Source: Synechococcales cyanobacterium C42_A2020_086 (lineage in GTDB: Bacteria; Cyanobacteriota; Cyanobacteriia; Elainellales; Elainellaceae). Taken from it: 64,000 bases of DNA. The DNA lies in NCBI GenBank assembly GCA_015272325.1, contig JACYLU010000025.1:1-64000 (forward strand), read 5' to 3'. Both the position numbers and the translations under genes were made by a program. This document shows positions 35,312 through 44,708 of the stretch, piece by piece. Under the pieces are notes generated by a model that worked only from the letters and a program-made list of their open reading frames with translations, was not told the DNA's origin and did not search any database. Numbering within the stretch: the stretch's first letter is position 1; each line of letters opens with the position of its first letter.

Positions 35312-36002
35312 ATTAATTCTGACCCGTCACGGACAGAGCCTTTGGAATGCTGAAAATCGATTCACCGGCTGGGTCAACGTTCCATTGAGCGAGATGGGGC
35401 GAGCCGAGGCCACCATTGCCTCCTGCAAACTGAAGGATTACCGAGTGCGAGTGTGCTACACCAGCATGCTGTTTCGGGCAATCGAAACGGCTGTGATTAT
35501 CCTAACCGAAGTTGATGATATTTGTGACGGCAGAATCCCCATCCTGCGCGATGTGGATGAAGCAACGGCCGTTTGGCACGGTTGGAACCAGTACAAAGGC
35601 GATCCCGAGCAAGAGTTGCCGGTATACACCACCTCGTTTCTGGATGAACGCTTTTATGGCGATCTACAGGGGCTAGACAAAGCGGAAACGGCAGAACGAT
35701 ACGGTAAAGAGCAGGTGCAGCAGTGGCGGCGGTCCTATGATGTTGCTCCTCCGGGAGGGGAAAGTCTGGCAGATACTGTCAAACGCACCGTGCCCTTCTT
35801 CCGCGACCGGATCATGAAGCATCTGCTGGAAGGAGATAATGTTCTAATTGCGGCACATGGTAATTCTTTGCGTTCCATTATCAAAGATTTAGAAGATCTA
35901 TCGCCTGATGAAATCGTCAAGGTGGAACTAGGAACAGCAGTGCCCATTATTTATGACATTGATACCAACGGTAAGGTGACGGACAAAGTCATCTTAAATT
36001 AA
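35304..36002 (+). CDS. gpmA: 2,3-bisphosphoglycerate-dependent phosphoglycerate mutase
   Basis: 232 aa from the ATG at 35304, with GAGGAG upstream inside pyk. The phospho-accepting His is in LTRHGQSLWN (residues 7-16), followed by RFTGW; later come ERFYGDLQGLDKAE and the second catalytic His in IAAHGNSLRSI. It interconverts 3- and 2-phosphoglycerate. Coupling to pyk places two lower-glycolysis enzymes next to each other. Confidence 0.95.
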   Translation: MAKLILTRHGQSLWNAENRFTGWVNVPLSEMGRAEATIASCKLKDYRVRVCYTSMLFRAIETAVIILTEVDDICDGRIPILRDVDEATAVWHGWNQYKGDPEQELPVYTTSFLDERFYGDLQGLDKAETAERYGKEQVQQWRRSYDVAPPGGESLADTVKRTVPFFRDRIMKHLLEGDNVLIAAHGNSLRSIIKDLEDLSPDEIVKVELGTAVPIIYDIDTNGKVTDKVILN

Positions 36003-36169
36003 ATCATTTTGGTGTCAATTGCATTAAAGCTGAATCGCAAAAAAGTAAAGCTCTGCCGTTGACATCGGGTCAGGCTAATTGCAGCGACGATAAACGCATC
36101 TGATGACTCTCAATACAACCGTTTGATTGCAATCGTTTGATTACGGGCGTTCCATTTCATAGTACCTTC

Positions 36170-36191
36170 CCATCACTAGACCATCACTAGA
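36170..36191. repeat. 11-bp perfect tandem duplication
   Basis: CCATCACTAGA at 36170-36180 and 36181-36191, in the gap between gpmA and the GH13 gene. Confidence 0.88.
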
Positions 36192-36229
36192 TTTGATCGC
36201 TGGATGCTAACGTTCGATTGATGGACCTA

Positions 36230-36320
36230 AGCATTCTTCAAAAACGTTGAAGCACTGTTGAAGATTGATACACCTAAGCACTGTTCGAGCACTGTTCAAA
36301 TATTGTTCAAGCATCGTTGA
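36230..36320. repeat. Array of 11-bp repeats before the GH13 start
   Basis: Four units stand in perfect 11-bp phase at 36277-36320: AGCACTGTTCG, AGCACTGTTCA, AATATTGTTCA, AGCATCGTTGA. Further copies AGCACTGTTGA (36251-36261) and AGCATTCTTCA (36230-36240) lie upstream, with a degenerate AAAACGTTGA between them. The array ends 16 bp before the ATG at 36337. The period is one helical turn, as in iterated protein-binding sites. Function unknown. Confidence 0.75.
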
Positions 36321-36336
36321 CAAAGGTTGACCTATC

Positions 36337-38202
36337 ATGGCAACACAGATTGAGCCGCATGCTCCTAGAACTCTAGCTGAAGCCGATCTACAGCCCCGAG
36401 GGCGAGTCTTTCCTAGCCCGGTAAGCTGGCGAGATCAGATCCTCTATCAGCTGCTGCCGGATCGGTTTAGCGATGGTCAAGAGTCGCAGCGCCCTCTGTT
36501 CAATCGGGACAACCCTGAACAGTTCAAAGCCAGCAGCCACGCAGCCTGGATGACCGCTGGTACCCTGTTTAATGGCGGCACCTTGAAAGGTATTGAGAGT
36601 AAACTCGACTATTTGCAGAACTTGGGTGTAACAACCGTCTGGATCAACCCACCATGGAAGCAGCGCGTGGATCTCCAGACCTATCATGGCTATGGCATCC
36701 AGCATTTTCTAGACATTGACCCCCGCTTTGGCAGTCGTCAAGATCTGCGAGATTTAGTGGATGCAGCCCACGATCGCGGCATGTACGTCATTTTGGATGT
36801 GATCTACAACCACAGCGGCAGCAACTGGTTTTACCGAGATGAAACGGACGGCAGCTCCAAAGAAACCATGCCCTACCGCTTCTCGCCACCTTACTCCATT
36901 CATGGCTGGCGATCGGCGAAGGGCGAAAGTATTCCTACGCCACTATCGACCGACGATGGCGTGTTTCCGATTGAATTCCAGAACCCAGATTGGTACAACC
37001 GCGCCGGTATGATTACCCGTTGGGAGGTGAAGGGCTGGGAAGACCCGATGAATCCCTATGTGGAATTTCGGCGAGGCGACTTTTTTGAACTGCGAGATTT
37101 TAACCTAGAGCGGGAAGAAGTGATTGCCGCCTTGGCGCAGGTGTTTGAATATTGGATTGCCCTAAGTGACTGTGATGGCTTCCGCGTGGATGCCGTCAAG
37201 CATGTTTCCCCCATCGCGTCGCGGCGATTTTGTGATGCCATTCACGGCTATGCTCAGTCCATTGGCAAAGACAACTTTCTGCTCGTGGGCGAACTCACCG
37301 ACGACAGCATGGTGCGAGGCTACCTGGATATCTTTGGTCGCAAGCTAGACGCTGTTCTAGATATTGTAGTTGCCCCTAATCGGCTCTCTGCCGTGGTTAA
37401 AGGCTTAGCTCATCCCAATGAGTTTTTCTGCCTGTATGATGACAAAACCCTGGCGGGCGCCCAGCGACAACTCGGCACCTATCACGTCTCAGTCATTGAT
37501 GACCACGATATGTCATCCCGTCCCCGCAAAGAGCGATTTGCTGCCCATAGCGAGACGCTGCCCCATCGCTACGAGCAGGCGGCCCATGCCGTTGGTGTGG
37601 TACTGACGATGCCCGGAATTCCCTCGATCTATTACGGTGCGGAGCAAGCCCTTGATGGCTCTCAGGACTACCACGATTACGGGATTGAGCCACACCATGA
37701 GTTCATTGATCGCTATATTCGCGAATGCATGTTTGGCGGTAAGTTTGGCGCCTTTGGCACCGAGGGCTGCCACTTTTTCAACCCTGATCACCCGACCTAT
37801 TTACGCATTGCTGCCATTGCCCGCATTCGCAACCGCCCTGACGGCATCGGCAAAACGCTGCGACGGGGACACCACTACCTGCGCGAAACCTCCATTCTCG
37901 ACCAACCGTTTGCCATTCCTCAGGCAGGCGAACTGATTGCCTGGTCGCAGGTGCTCTATATCCATGAAGTGCTAATGGCCCTGAATACTCACGGTCTAGA
38001 GGGTCGGGGTGCATTTGTCACGGTCGATCGCGCCCTACATCCGCCGGGTTCTACTATGACCGTTCTATACCGAAGTGATTGGAGTGACGATCAGCTTCGT
38101 CATCCGCCCCAAACTGAAACCCTCCCCGTCCAGGATTATCAAAACCGAGCTGCCGTGCGGATTGATTTGCCGCCGTCGGGAATGATGATACTGTCGGACT
38201 GA
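36337..38202 (+). CDS. GH13 alpha-amylase family glycosidase
   Basis: 621 aa, no signal peptide, so probably cytosolic. The TIM barrel shows the GH13 regions: DVIYNHSG; nucleophile Asp285 in GFRVDAVKH; acid/base Glu319 in LVGELTD; and Asp391 in VIDDHDM. A large insertion between the first regions and a short all-beta C-terminal domain (about 530-621) are present. It would cut or rearrange alpha-1,4 or alpha-1,6 glucans; whether it is an amylase, a debranching type or a transglycosidase cannot be fixed. Its position after glgP-pyk-gpmA suggests a role in glycogen breakdown. A repeat array lies just upstream. Confidence 0.9.
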   Translation: MATQIEPHAPRTLAEADLQPRGRVFPSPVSWRDQILYQLLPDRFSDGQESQRPLFNRDNPEQFKASSHAAWMTAGTLFNGGTLKGIESKLDYLQNLGVTTVWINPPWKQRVDLQTYHGYGIQHFLDIDPRFGSRQDLRDLVDAAHDRGMYVILDVIYNHSGSNWFYRDETDGSSKETMPYRFSPPYSIHGWRSAKGESIPTPLSTDDGVFPIEFQNPDWYNRAGMITRWEVKGWEDPMNPYVEFRRGDFFELRDFNLEREEVIAALAQVFEYWIALSDCDGFRVDAVKHVSPIASRRFCDAIHGYAQSIGKDNFLLVGELTDDSMVRGYLDIFGRKLDAVLDIVVAPNRLSAVVKGLAHPNEFFCLYDDKTLAGAQRQLGTYHVSVIDDHDMSSRPRKERFAAHSETLPHRYEQAAHAVGVVLTMPGIPSIYYGAEQALDGSQDYHDYGIEPHHEFIDRYIRECMFGGKFGAFGTEGCHFFNPDHPTYLRIAAIARIRNRPDGIGKTLRRGHHYLRETSILDQPFAIPQAGELIAWSQVLYIHEVLMALNTHGLEGRGAFVTVDRALHPPGSTMTVLYRSDWSDDQLRHPPQTETLPVQDYQNRAAVRIDLPPSGMMILSD

Positions 38203-38377
38203 GAAGGCGTTGAACTGAGCAGGCAGGGGTGGTGGCTAGCCGTCTTGCAACGAAGATGGATGCAACGGAGGTAATCGCAACGGAAGTCCACGAGGGAAAG
38301 ACATTCCCAATTCGGCCCCAATTCGGCTGAGTTGGCATGAGGTAGGCTGTTAATCAGTCTGTGATTGAGAAAGAGTT

Positions 38378-39085
38378 GTGACTATTTTTGGCCCTTGGGA
38401 TGAGTTGCTGCACCGCTATGTCAATCAGGACGGGCAAGTGAACTATGCTGCCTGGCAACGGGAGTCGGTCTCCCTGCTCGATGACTGGCTAGATCAGCTC
38501 TCCAATAGGTTTTATAACCTGTCGCTGACAGCATCTCTGAACTCTGACGCTCGACTAGCGCTGTGGATTAATCTCTACAATGCCCTGGTGATCCGGGAAG
38601 TGCTAAAGGTTTATCCCATTTCCTCTATCCGTCCCACAGTTTTAGGAATTCCCAACTGGCTGGCTTTCTTTCGCTTTTTTCAGCGCTCTATCTACCGCAT
38701 TGGCAATCAAGAATATAGTCTGAATCGCATTGAGCACGGTATTCTTAGACCCGAGTTTGGTGAACCGCGAATTCATTTTGCGTTGGTCTGTGCGGCGGTG
38801 GGGTGTCCGTTGCTGCGTCCAGAAGCCTATCAACCTGATCGGGTGCAAGATCAGCTTGAAGACGACGCTCAGCGGTTTATCAATAATCCTCAAAAGGTGC
38901 GGTACGAGCCGCCAGTGCTGTACTGTAGCCGGATTTTTCAGTGGTATCGACCGGATTTTCTTCGGGTTTCTGAATCGGTTGCAGCCTATATTCAATCCTA
39001 CTTAGCCGCTCCGATTCTGAGTGAGCCTTCACCCACGATTCGCTATTTGCACTATGACTGGCAGTTGAATCAACAGGCTCATTAA
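38378..39085 (+). CDS. DUF547 domain protein
   Basis: 235 aa from a GTG at 38378. The DUF547 core is visible: VNYAAWQRE near residues 21-29, LALWINLYNALVIREVLKVYP near 62-82, EHGILR near 122-127, and HFALVCAAVGCPLLRPEAY near 134-152. Often a domain of regulatory or adapter proteins; biochemical role unknown. No signal peptide. Convergent with the glycosyltransferase gene, the stop codons overlapping. Confidence 0.88.
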   Translation: MTIFGPWDELLHRYVNQDGQVNYAAWQRESVSLLDDWLDQLSNRFYNLSLTASLNSDARLALWINLYNALVIREVLKVYPISSIRPTVLGIPNWLAFFRFFQRSIYRIGNQEYSLNRIEHGILRPEFGEPRIHFALVCAAVGCPLLRPEAYQPDRVQDQLEDDAQRFINNPQKVRYEPPVLYCSRIFQWYRPDFLRVSESVAAYIQSYLAAPILSEPSPTIRYLHYDWQLNQQAH

Positions 39086-39816
39086 CGAATGTCTTCGTAG
39101 AATCGTTTGAGAAAGGGGGCGGGCACGCCTAGCGCCCAGAGGAACCCAATGCTGAGGTAAATGACATTGGCTTTGAACGCCCCCCAACGAGCGACCCGTC
39201 GGTCAGAGGAGTGAACGACTCGGTTGACTAGGCGAATTCGACCATAGCGGGTGAGCTTGAGACAGAGATCGGCTTCTTCCATGATCGGCAAACGAGGATC
39301 AAAGCCTCCGCAATCCCAAAACTGGTGGCGGCGGCAGAATATCACCTGATCGCCAAACAGCAGCCGCAACCCCTTGCCAAAGAACAGATGCGGACGAAAC
39401 AGCAGAGGTGCGTAGTAGGTCTTGAGCACATTATGCAGGGAGATGCCCCAGCGAATCGTATCCGTTCCGGTCATCAGCGAGATGAAACCGCCGCAGGCAA
39501 CTCTAGGATCGCTGAGGGTTGTCGCGATCAAAGCCACCAGATCATCCGGTACCAGAGTATCGGCATGAACAAAGCAGAGCGCATCACCGCTAGCAACCTC
39601 GGCTCCGGCATTGAGTTGAATCGAGCGCCCGGCGCGTTCGCAACTTCGGACCTTAACACCCGCCGCATGGGCAATCTCAATGGTCTGATCCTGGCTGCCA
39701 CCATCGACTACCCAAACCTCCCACGCCGGCGGGTGGAGAGTGCTGATATGCCGCAGTGTCCGGGCTAATACGGTTGCCTCATTGAGCGTGGGAATCACGA
39801 TGGAAACACGAGTCAT
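39082..39816 (-). CDS. TIGR04283 family glycosyltransferase (GT2)
   Basis: About 244 aa from the ATG at 39816, giving the typical start TRVSIVIPTLNEA. GT2 features: VVDGGSQDQT, then FVHADTLVPDDL with the metal-binding DxD-like HAD, and a downstream GDQVIFCRRHQFWDCGGF and MEEADLCLKLTRYG. The family was named from arsenosugar synthesis neighbourhoods, but no arsenic genes are here. The C terminus is hydrophobic (about 215-235), suggesting membrane association. Confidence 0.85.
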   Translation of the reverse strand: MTRVSIVIPTLNEATVLARTLRHISTLHPPAWEVWVVDGGSQDQTIEIAHAAGVKVRSCERAGRSIQLNAGAEVASGDALCFVHADTLVPDDLVALIATTLSDPRVACGGFISLMTGTDTIRWGISLHNVLKTYYAPLLFRPHLFFGKGLRLLFGDQVIFCRRHQFWDCGGFDPRLPIMEEADLCLKLTRYGRIRLVNRVVHSSDRRVARWGAFKANVIYLSIGFLWALGVPAPFLKRFYEDIR

Positions 39817-40027
39817 GCTGTGCCGCCGGATCAAAGATGCTCCAATTCCAACCAGTTCTAGAATAATACGGAACGTTGCGGCTGGAATCTGACTCGGGTG
39901 GGGTGGGCGGCACTAGCTCTTTTCCCGTCTTGACCATGCCAATTTACACCCAATCACATTAATAATGATTAAGATTATCATTCTAAATAATTGGGGTTGC
40001 ACGACCGGTAGCCCGTGCTGGGAATGG

Positions 40028-41644
40028 CTAGGCGCTGAAGACCTCATGGAAGCTATCGAACCCGAATTCCTGCTGAAATTCCTCTATGATCCAGGCGATG
40101 GGTTTGCCGTGGCGCTGGGCGACGTTAAGCAAATAATCGCGGTAGGCGTACTTGTCCTCTAGACTGGGCATATCGCCAAAAATCGAGCCTAGGCTCCACG
40201 CAGGTTCCGGTAGACAGCCAAACTGCTTGTAAAATACATGCTTTGTCCAGTCCGGTGCCGCTCCTTCGCGGAAGGTTTTTTGCCGCTGCGCCCGATAAAA
40301 CTCGTACCTTTTGCGTCGCTCAATCTGCCGCAGCAGTTCTTCGCTGTAAACTTCCACCAATTCCTCGGTACAAACCTGGGATTGCATCTCCCAACGGTAG
40401 CCGCAGCCGGGGCAGGTCATTACAAATCCCCAAAGCAGGCGGTTGCAGTCTGGGCATTGCTTGGTGGGCTGAACCTCGTGGACGGCGGGTTCGCGGCTGC
40501 TGGGTAACGAGTAGGACTGGATATCTTCCGGGAAGCCGAGCCGCTTCAGGTTGTTCGCCTGATCGAGAATAATGCCCATTGTTTTGCCGGTGGCGGGTGA
40601 AATTCGCAGCAGTCGCCCGATCTGCTGATAGTGGAGCGCTCGCGACTGGGTAGGACGCAGCAGCAGCCCCACTTCCACGCTGGGTTCATCAAAGCCAATG
40701 CTGATCACGTTGCAGGAGGTGAGCACCGTCAAGCGACCGGCTCCCAGATCGCTGTATAGGGTTTGCCGCTCTTTGATTGGTGTGCTGCCATCTACCACTG
40801 CCGCCGTCACCCCCGAAGCACGAAACGCTTCCGCTACATGCCGCGCATGCTCTACGTCTACACAGAAAGCAATCGTCCGCTTGCCAGGAGTAAGCCGATG
40901 CCATTCTTCGACAATCCGCCGCACTAATTCCGGGCGATCGCAGGCATTCTTGAGATCGCGCTCGTCGTAATCGCCGGCCACCGTACGCACACCCTCCAGG
41001 TTGATCTGCGACTCGGGCGACACGCCGTAGTACTGCATGGGTGCTAAATACCCCATACGCTGCAATTCTGCTGGAACTGGCGAGGCAACAAAGGTCTGCA
41101 TATGATCCCCGAGCTGCTCGCGTCCCAAGCGGTAGGGTGTGGCCGTCATGGCCAGATGCACCGCTTTGGGATGGGTGCGGTAGATGATCTCCTGCCCGAT
41201 CTGGCTAAAGACCGTCGTGTGCCCCTCGTCAAAAAAGACAACATTGGCTTTCCAGGAACGCCACCAGCTCCGCTTTTCCATCGTTTGGATGCTGGCAATC
41301 TGAATCGGGGCGTCTGGGTCTTCTCGCCACCCCGCCTTGATGAAGCCACAGCGCAACCCAAACGTCTGCATCTTTTGATAGGTTTGCCCCACGAGCACAT
41401 CGAGGTGCACCAGAAACATCAGCCGCAGCCCACGAGCGACCGTATCGGCGCAGATCTTGCCGCCAATCACCGTTTTCCCGGCTCCAGTTCCAGCAATGAT
41501 CGCCACCCGGCGGTACCCCTGTCCGAGTTTGATGTACAGCTCTTTGATGAGCTGGTTCTGGTAGGGGCGCAGGGTCGGCGGCTGTACCACGGGTTGAGGA
41601 GAGAGCTGAGGAGAAGGTGCTTCCGAGGATCGGTCCAAAGGCAT
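40028..41644 (-). CDS. SF2 DEAD/DEAH-type helicase with zinc ribbon
   Basis: 538 aa. Helicase motifs: Walker A AGTGAGKT (51-58), DEGH box (139-142), SAT-type TATPYR, and helicase-C motif VI with QQIGRLLRISPATGK. After the helicase core a zinc-ribbon-like CPDC plus CPGC pair spans about residues 395-412, followed by a 120-residue C-terminal domain. By fold it is a ResIII-like DNA translocase or helicase. No restriction, repair or phage gene lies beside it. Role unknown; the structure suggests DNA repair or a transposon-like function at most. Confidence 0.82.
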   Translation of the reverse strand: MPLDRSSEAPSPQLSPQPVVQPPTLRPYQNQLIKELYIKLGQGYRRVAIIAGTGAGKTVIGGKICADTVARGLRLMFLVHLDVLVGQTYQKMQTFGLRCGFIKAGWREDPDAPIQIASIQTMEKRSWWRSWKANVVFFDEGHTTVFSQIGQEIIYRTHPKAVHLAMTATPYRLGREQLGDHMQTFVASPVPAELQRMGYLAPMQYYGVSPESQINLEGVRTVAGDYDERDLKNACDRPELVRRIVEEWHRLTPGKRTIAFCVDVEHARHVAEAFRASGVTAAVVDGSTPIKERQTLYSDLGAGRLTVLTSCNVISIGFDEPSVEVGLLLRPTQSRALHYQQIGRLLRISPATGKTMGIILDQANNLKRLGFPEDIQSYSLPSSREPAVHEVQPTKQCPDCNRLLWGFVMTCPGCGYRWEMQSQVCTEELVEVYSEELLRQIERRKRYEFYRAQRQKTFREGAAPDWTKHVFYKQFGCLPEPAWSLGSIFGDMPSLEDKYAYRDYLLNVAQRHGKPIAWIIEEFQQEFGFDSFHEVFSA

Positions 41645-42015
41645 GACCAGAGTACAAATGAATCAACAAAAGCACTTCATTGTACAGCATTTACTGCTGA
41701 CTGGAGAATTTAGCGGCCCATCCAGTCGAGGGGTGGCATCGGTCATCCAGCACTCAATTGACCGATGGGTAACCGATGGGTCGTCAAATACCGCTTTACG
41801 GTGCTCAATAGAGTCGTGAGAATGTCCCTTCCGTGTGGGCACATCGCCGTGTGGGAGGGCTAGTGGATGCACTGCCAATGGCTAAGCCTCCTTGCTTAAT
41901 CATTGCTTGTCAAAGCTTGTCAAAAAGATGACGTACTCCCATCGAATCAGCTAGGTTGCTTAAAACAGCAAATAGAATTGATAGAGATCAATAAATATAA
42001 GCAACAGAATCAACA

Positions 42016-42954
42016 ATGAGCTGGACGCACTGGACCCTGTTGGGATTGGGATTTGTCAGCGGTGGCGGCATCGGCTGGTGGTGGGGGCGCTCGGCGGCTC
42101 TGGCATCTCTATCGTCGGTACTGACTCCAGACCCAAATCCTGCTCCTCCTCCCGATCCAGTGATCGACGACTCGCTAAAAACGGAACTTCAGTACACACG
42201 GCTAGCCTACGAAATGGCGAAGCAGTCGGAACAGTTTAAGGCCGGCTTTTTGGCACGGACCTCTCACGAACTGCGGTCGCCAATTAACAGCGTTATCAGT
42301 CTGCACCAGCTGATCCTAGCGGACCTGTGCGATAGCCCCGATGAAGAGCGGGACTTTATTCGGCAATCCTACGATGCGGCCCAAAAGATGCTGGGCTTGC
42401 TCGATCAGCTCATTGCGGTTTCCAAAGCCACCTACGGCACTGAGCAACTCCAGATCCAGCCAGTGGCGCTCGAGGATGTGCTGATGGAAGTGCAAAGCCT
42501 CACCTACCTCCAGGCTCAGAATCGCGGGCAGCGGCTAGAGTTGGAGTATCCAGATCCCGATCTGTATGTGCTGGCCGATCCGCGCTGGCTGCGGCAGGCG
42601 GTGGTGAATCTCGTGGATACGCCAATCGGGCTGATGCAGGAAGGCTCGGTGCGGCTGACGGTGCAGACCAATGAAGCGGCTCAGCAGGTGCATATCCAGA
42701 TCGACGATCAGCGCCCGGCTAGCTTTTGGTCGGAACCGCTCGATTTGCTCTCACTCCTGCGCTCGCAAGAGGGCGATCTGGCAACGATCCGCGCTGCAAC
42801 TGAAACTCCCCTGCCATCGCCGGCTCTGTCGCTGCTAGTCAGCCAAACGCTCATAGAACTCATGGGTGGACAACTGGAGGTGCTAGCCGTTCCTCAGTTT
42901 GAGGCTGACCTGACCTGCATTCGCTGCACGCTGCCTCTGGCAACAGCAGATTAG
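42016..42954 (+). CDS. Membrane-anchored histidine-kinase-like protein with degenerate ATPase domain
   Basis: 312 aa. One N-terminal membrane segment (about residues 7-30), then a short Pro-rich linker, then a HisKA helix pair with phospho-acceptor His84 in SHELRSP. The HATPase region is eroded: the N-box position reads VVNLVDTPIGL and the expected DxGxG G1 box reads IDDQRPA; a G2 box is absent. It is therefore likely unable to autophosphorylate, or acts as a phosphotransfer or scaffold protein. Orthologues in cyanobacteria appear to share this form. Upstream, GCTTGTCAAA is duplicated at 41905-41924. Confidence 0.7.
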   Translation: MSWTHWTLLGLGFVSGGGIGWWWGRSAALASLSSVLTPDPNPAPPPDPVIDDSLKTELQYTRLAYEMAKQSEQFKAGFLARTSHELRSPINSVISLHQLILADLCDSPDEERDFIRQSYDAAQKMLGLLDQLIAVSKATYGTEQLQIQPVALEDVLMEVQSLTYLQAQNRGQRLELEYPDPDLYVLADPRWLRQAVVNLVDTPIGLMQEGSVRLTVQTNEAAQQVHIQIDDQRPASFWSEPLDLLSLLRSQEGDLATIRAATETPLPSPALSLLVSQTLIELMGGQLEVLAVPQFEADLTCIRCTLPLATAD

Positions 42955-43571
42955 AACAACAGATTAGAAATGTTGCCTCACTCCTAACCCTGCTGGTTGG
43001 TTCGCTGGGCTATCAGTTGCCCTCTCAGAGTCCGATGGTCAATCGATGGGGCAGCGGACGGCTATTTCACTTTTCTTTTTAACTGGCTTCATTCTGTTGT
43101 TCTTATCAGGTGCTAGAAATTGTTTTTATTCTTGTCCTACCTTGATTGCCTCACCTACTCCATCTCCTTTAGGATATCTATTTCAGTAAAGAGACGGATT
43201 GCGTCTTGAAAACTCTCATTGGCGTTCTCAATTCCATTCATTGTTTGGTCAGTCAGGCCGGGTCAACCAACAAACCTCGAATTGCCCCAATCCTCAACTC
43301 AGCGATCTAGCGACTCAGTTGATAAACCGCCCGCTCGATTGGTTTTTCAAGTGGTTTTTTAAAGATTGCCAGCGGCCGCTTCACTTTTCTCCCAGGCAGC
43401 TCTTGTCTTGGAGGAGCTGGTTTGCAGAACCATCTACATAACCATCTACATTTCAATTCAGGCGGCTTTAAATTTAGGCGGCGAGTGCTAGATAGGTTCA
43501 TTGACAGAGGATTGCTAGGGTTGGTAATCCTAGACAAGTAGGGATGGGCGGCGCAAAGCGCTGTAGAAACT
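42955..43571. other. 617-bp intergenic region before the MalK-type ATPase
   Basis: No gene. Contains AACCATCTACAT twice at 43428-43451 and a CAGATTAGAA repeat around 42948-42970 that overlaps the stop codon of the kinase-like gene. No clear promoter was found. Confidence 0.5.
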
Positions 43572-44669
43572 GTGGCGAGGGTTCGTTTAGATGGAATTAG
43601 CCGGTGCTACCATGCCGTGACAGCCGTTGCAGAAATTACATTCGAGGTCCCCGACGGTCAGTTCTGGGTATTGGTGGGACCATCAGGCTGCGGCAAGTCT
43701 ACGATTCTGCGGATCATTGCCGGCTTAGATCGGGCAACGTCGGGAACAGTGTGGATTGGCGAACAGGTCGTCAATCACGTTCCGGCCCGGCAGCGGGACG
43801 TGGCCATGGTGTTTCAAAACTATGCGCTTTACCCCCATATGACTGTGGCGGAGAATCTCGGTTTTGGGCTGCAAATGCGCGGTGTCGATCCCCAGACTCG
43901 TCGTAAGCAGGTAGAGGCTGTTGCCGACGCCCTCAATTTGTCTGCTTTGCTAGACCGCAAACCGCGTCAGCTTTCGGGTGGGCAGCAGCAGCGCGTGGCT
44001 TTGGGGCGAGCGATTGTGCGGCAGCCACAGGTGTTTTTGCTAGATGAGCCGCTGTCGAATCTGGATGCTCAACTGCGAGACGACACGCGAGCGGAACTGA
44101 AGCAGCTCCACCAGCGCCTCGGCGTTACAACAATCTATGTGACGCATGATCAGGTGGAGGCTATGACTTTAGCTGATCAGATTGTTGTGCTGGATCGGGG
44201 GCGAATTCAGCAAATCAGCGATCCGCAGACGCTCTACAACCAGCCTGCGAACCAGATGGTGGCAACGTTTCTAGGCAGTCCGCCCATGAACATCCTGCCA
44301 GCGACCTATAAGCAGGGCGAGTTTCGCGTTGGGCAACACTCCGTTCCCTGTCCCGATCGGTTGCGTCTGTTGCTTCAGACTCTGCCAAACTTAGACTCTG
44401 TGCATCTGGGTATTCGTCCAGAGCATGTGCACATTGTGCCGGCTGCAGAAGCGGCTCATCTGAATGCTGAAGCCATCGTCGTGGAGCCACTAGGACGAGA
44501 AAGCCTAGTTCGGGCGCGGTGGTTGGGTTCTGCGGTCACACCTGTCCTGACGCTGCATGCTGCTCCCCAGCAGCTAGTTCGCCCTGGTGATCGGCTCTTC
44601 CTGCAATTCGATCTCGACCAACTGCACGTGTTTGATCCCGCCAGTGGCAAAACCCTGGGTTACCCGTGA
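43572..44669 (+). CDS. MalK/UgpC-type ABC transporter ATPase
   Basis: 365 aa from a GTG at 43572. Walker A GPSGCGKST (36-44), Q-loop FQNYALYPH (about 81-89), signature LSGGQQQR, Walker B VFLLDEPLSNLD, and a C-terminal TOBE/OB region (about 235-365) typical of carbohydrate-type importers. The transport genes it serves are absent from the window, as is common for orphan multi-purpose ATPases of this class in cyanobacteria. Separated by only about 40 bp from the convergent response-regulator gene. Confidence 0.88.
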   Translation: MARVRLDGISRCYHAVTAVAEITFEVPDGQFWVLVGPSGCGKSTILRIIAGLDRATSGTVWIGEQVVNHVPARQRDVAMVFQNYALYPHMTVAENLGFGLQMRGVDPQTRRKQVEAVADALNLSALLDRKPRQLSGGQQQRVALGRAIVRQPQVFLLDEPLSNLDAQLRDDTRAELKQLHQRLGVTTIYVTHDQVEAMTLADQIVVLDRGRIQQISDPQTLYNQPANQMVATFLGSPPMNILPATYKQGEFRVGQHSVPCPDRLRLLLQTLPNLDSVHLGIRPEHVHIVPAAEAAHLNAEAIVVEPLGRESLVRARWLGSAVTPVLTLHAAPQQLVRPGDRLFLQFDLDQLHVFDPASGKTLGYP

Positions 44670-44708
44670 CAGGCTAGAAAATGGTCCCTTATAGCGGAGG
44701 CGGTCAAA

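Larger units (their letters stand above)
36003..36336. other. Intergenic region between gpmA and the GH13 gene
   Basis: 334 bp, mostly repeats: CGTTTGATT twice around 36120-36143, the 11-bp duplication at 36170 and the 11-bp array at 36230-36320. No ribosome-binding site is obvious before the GH13 ATG. Confidence 0.6.

Noticed and set aside
23727-40941. HIP1 octamer GCGATCGC enrichment
   Set aside because: Only three copies were seen by eye (23727, 31394, 40934), too few to call strong enrichment in 64 kb without a proper count.
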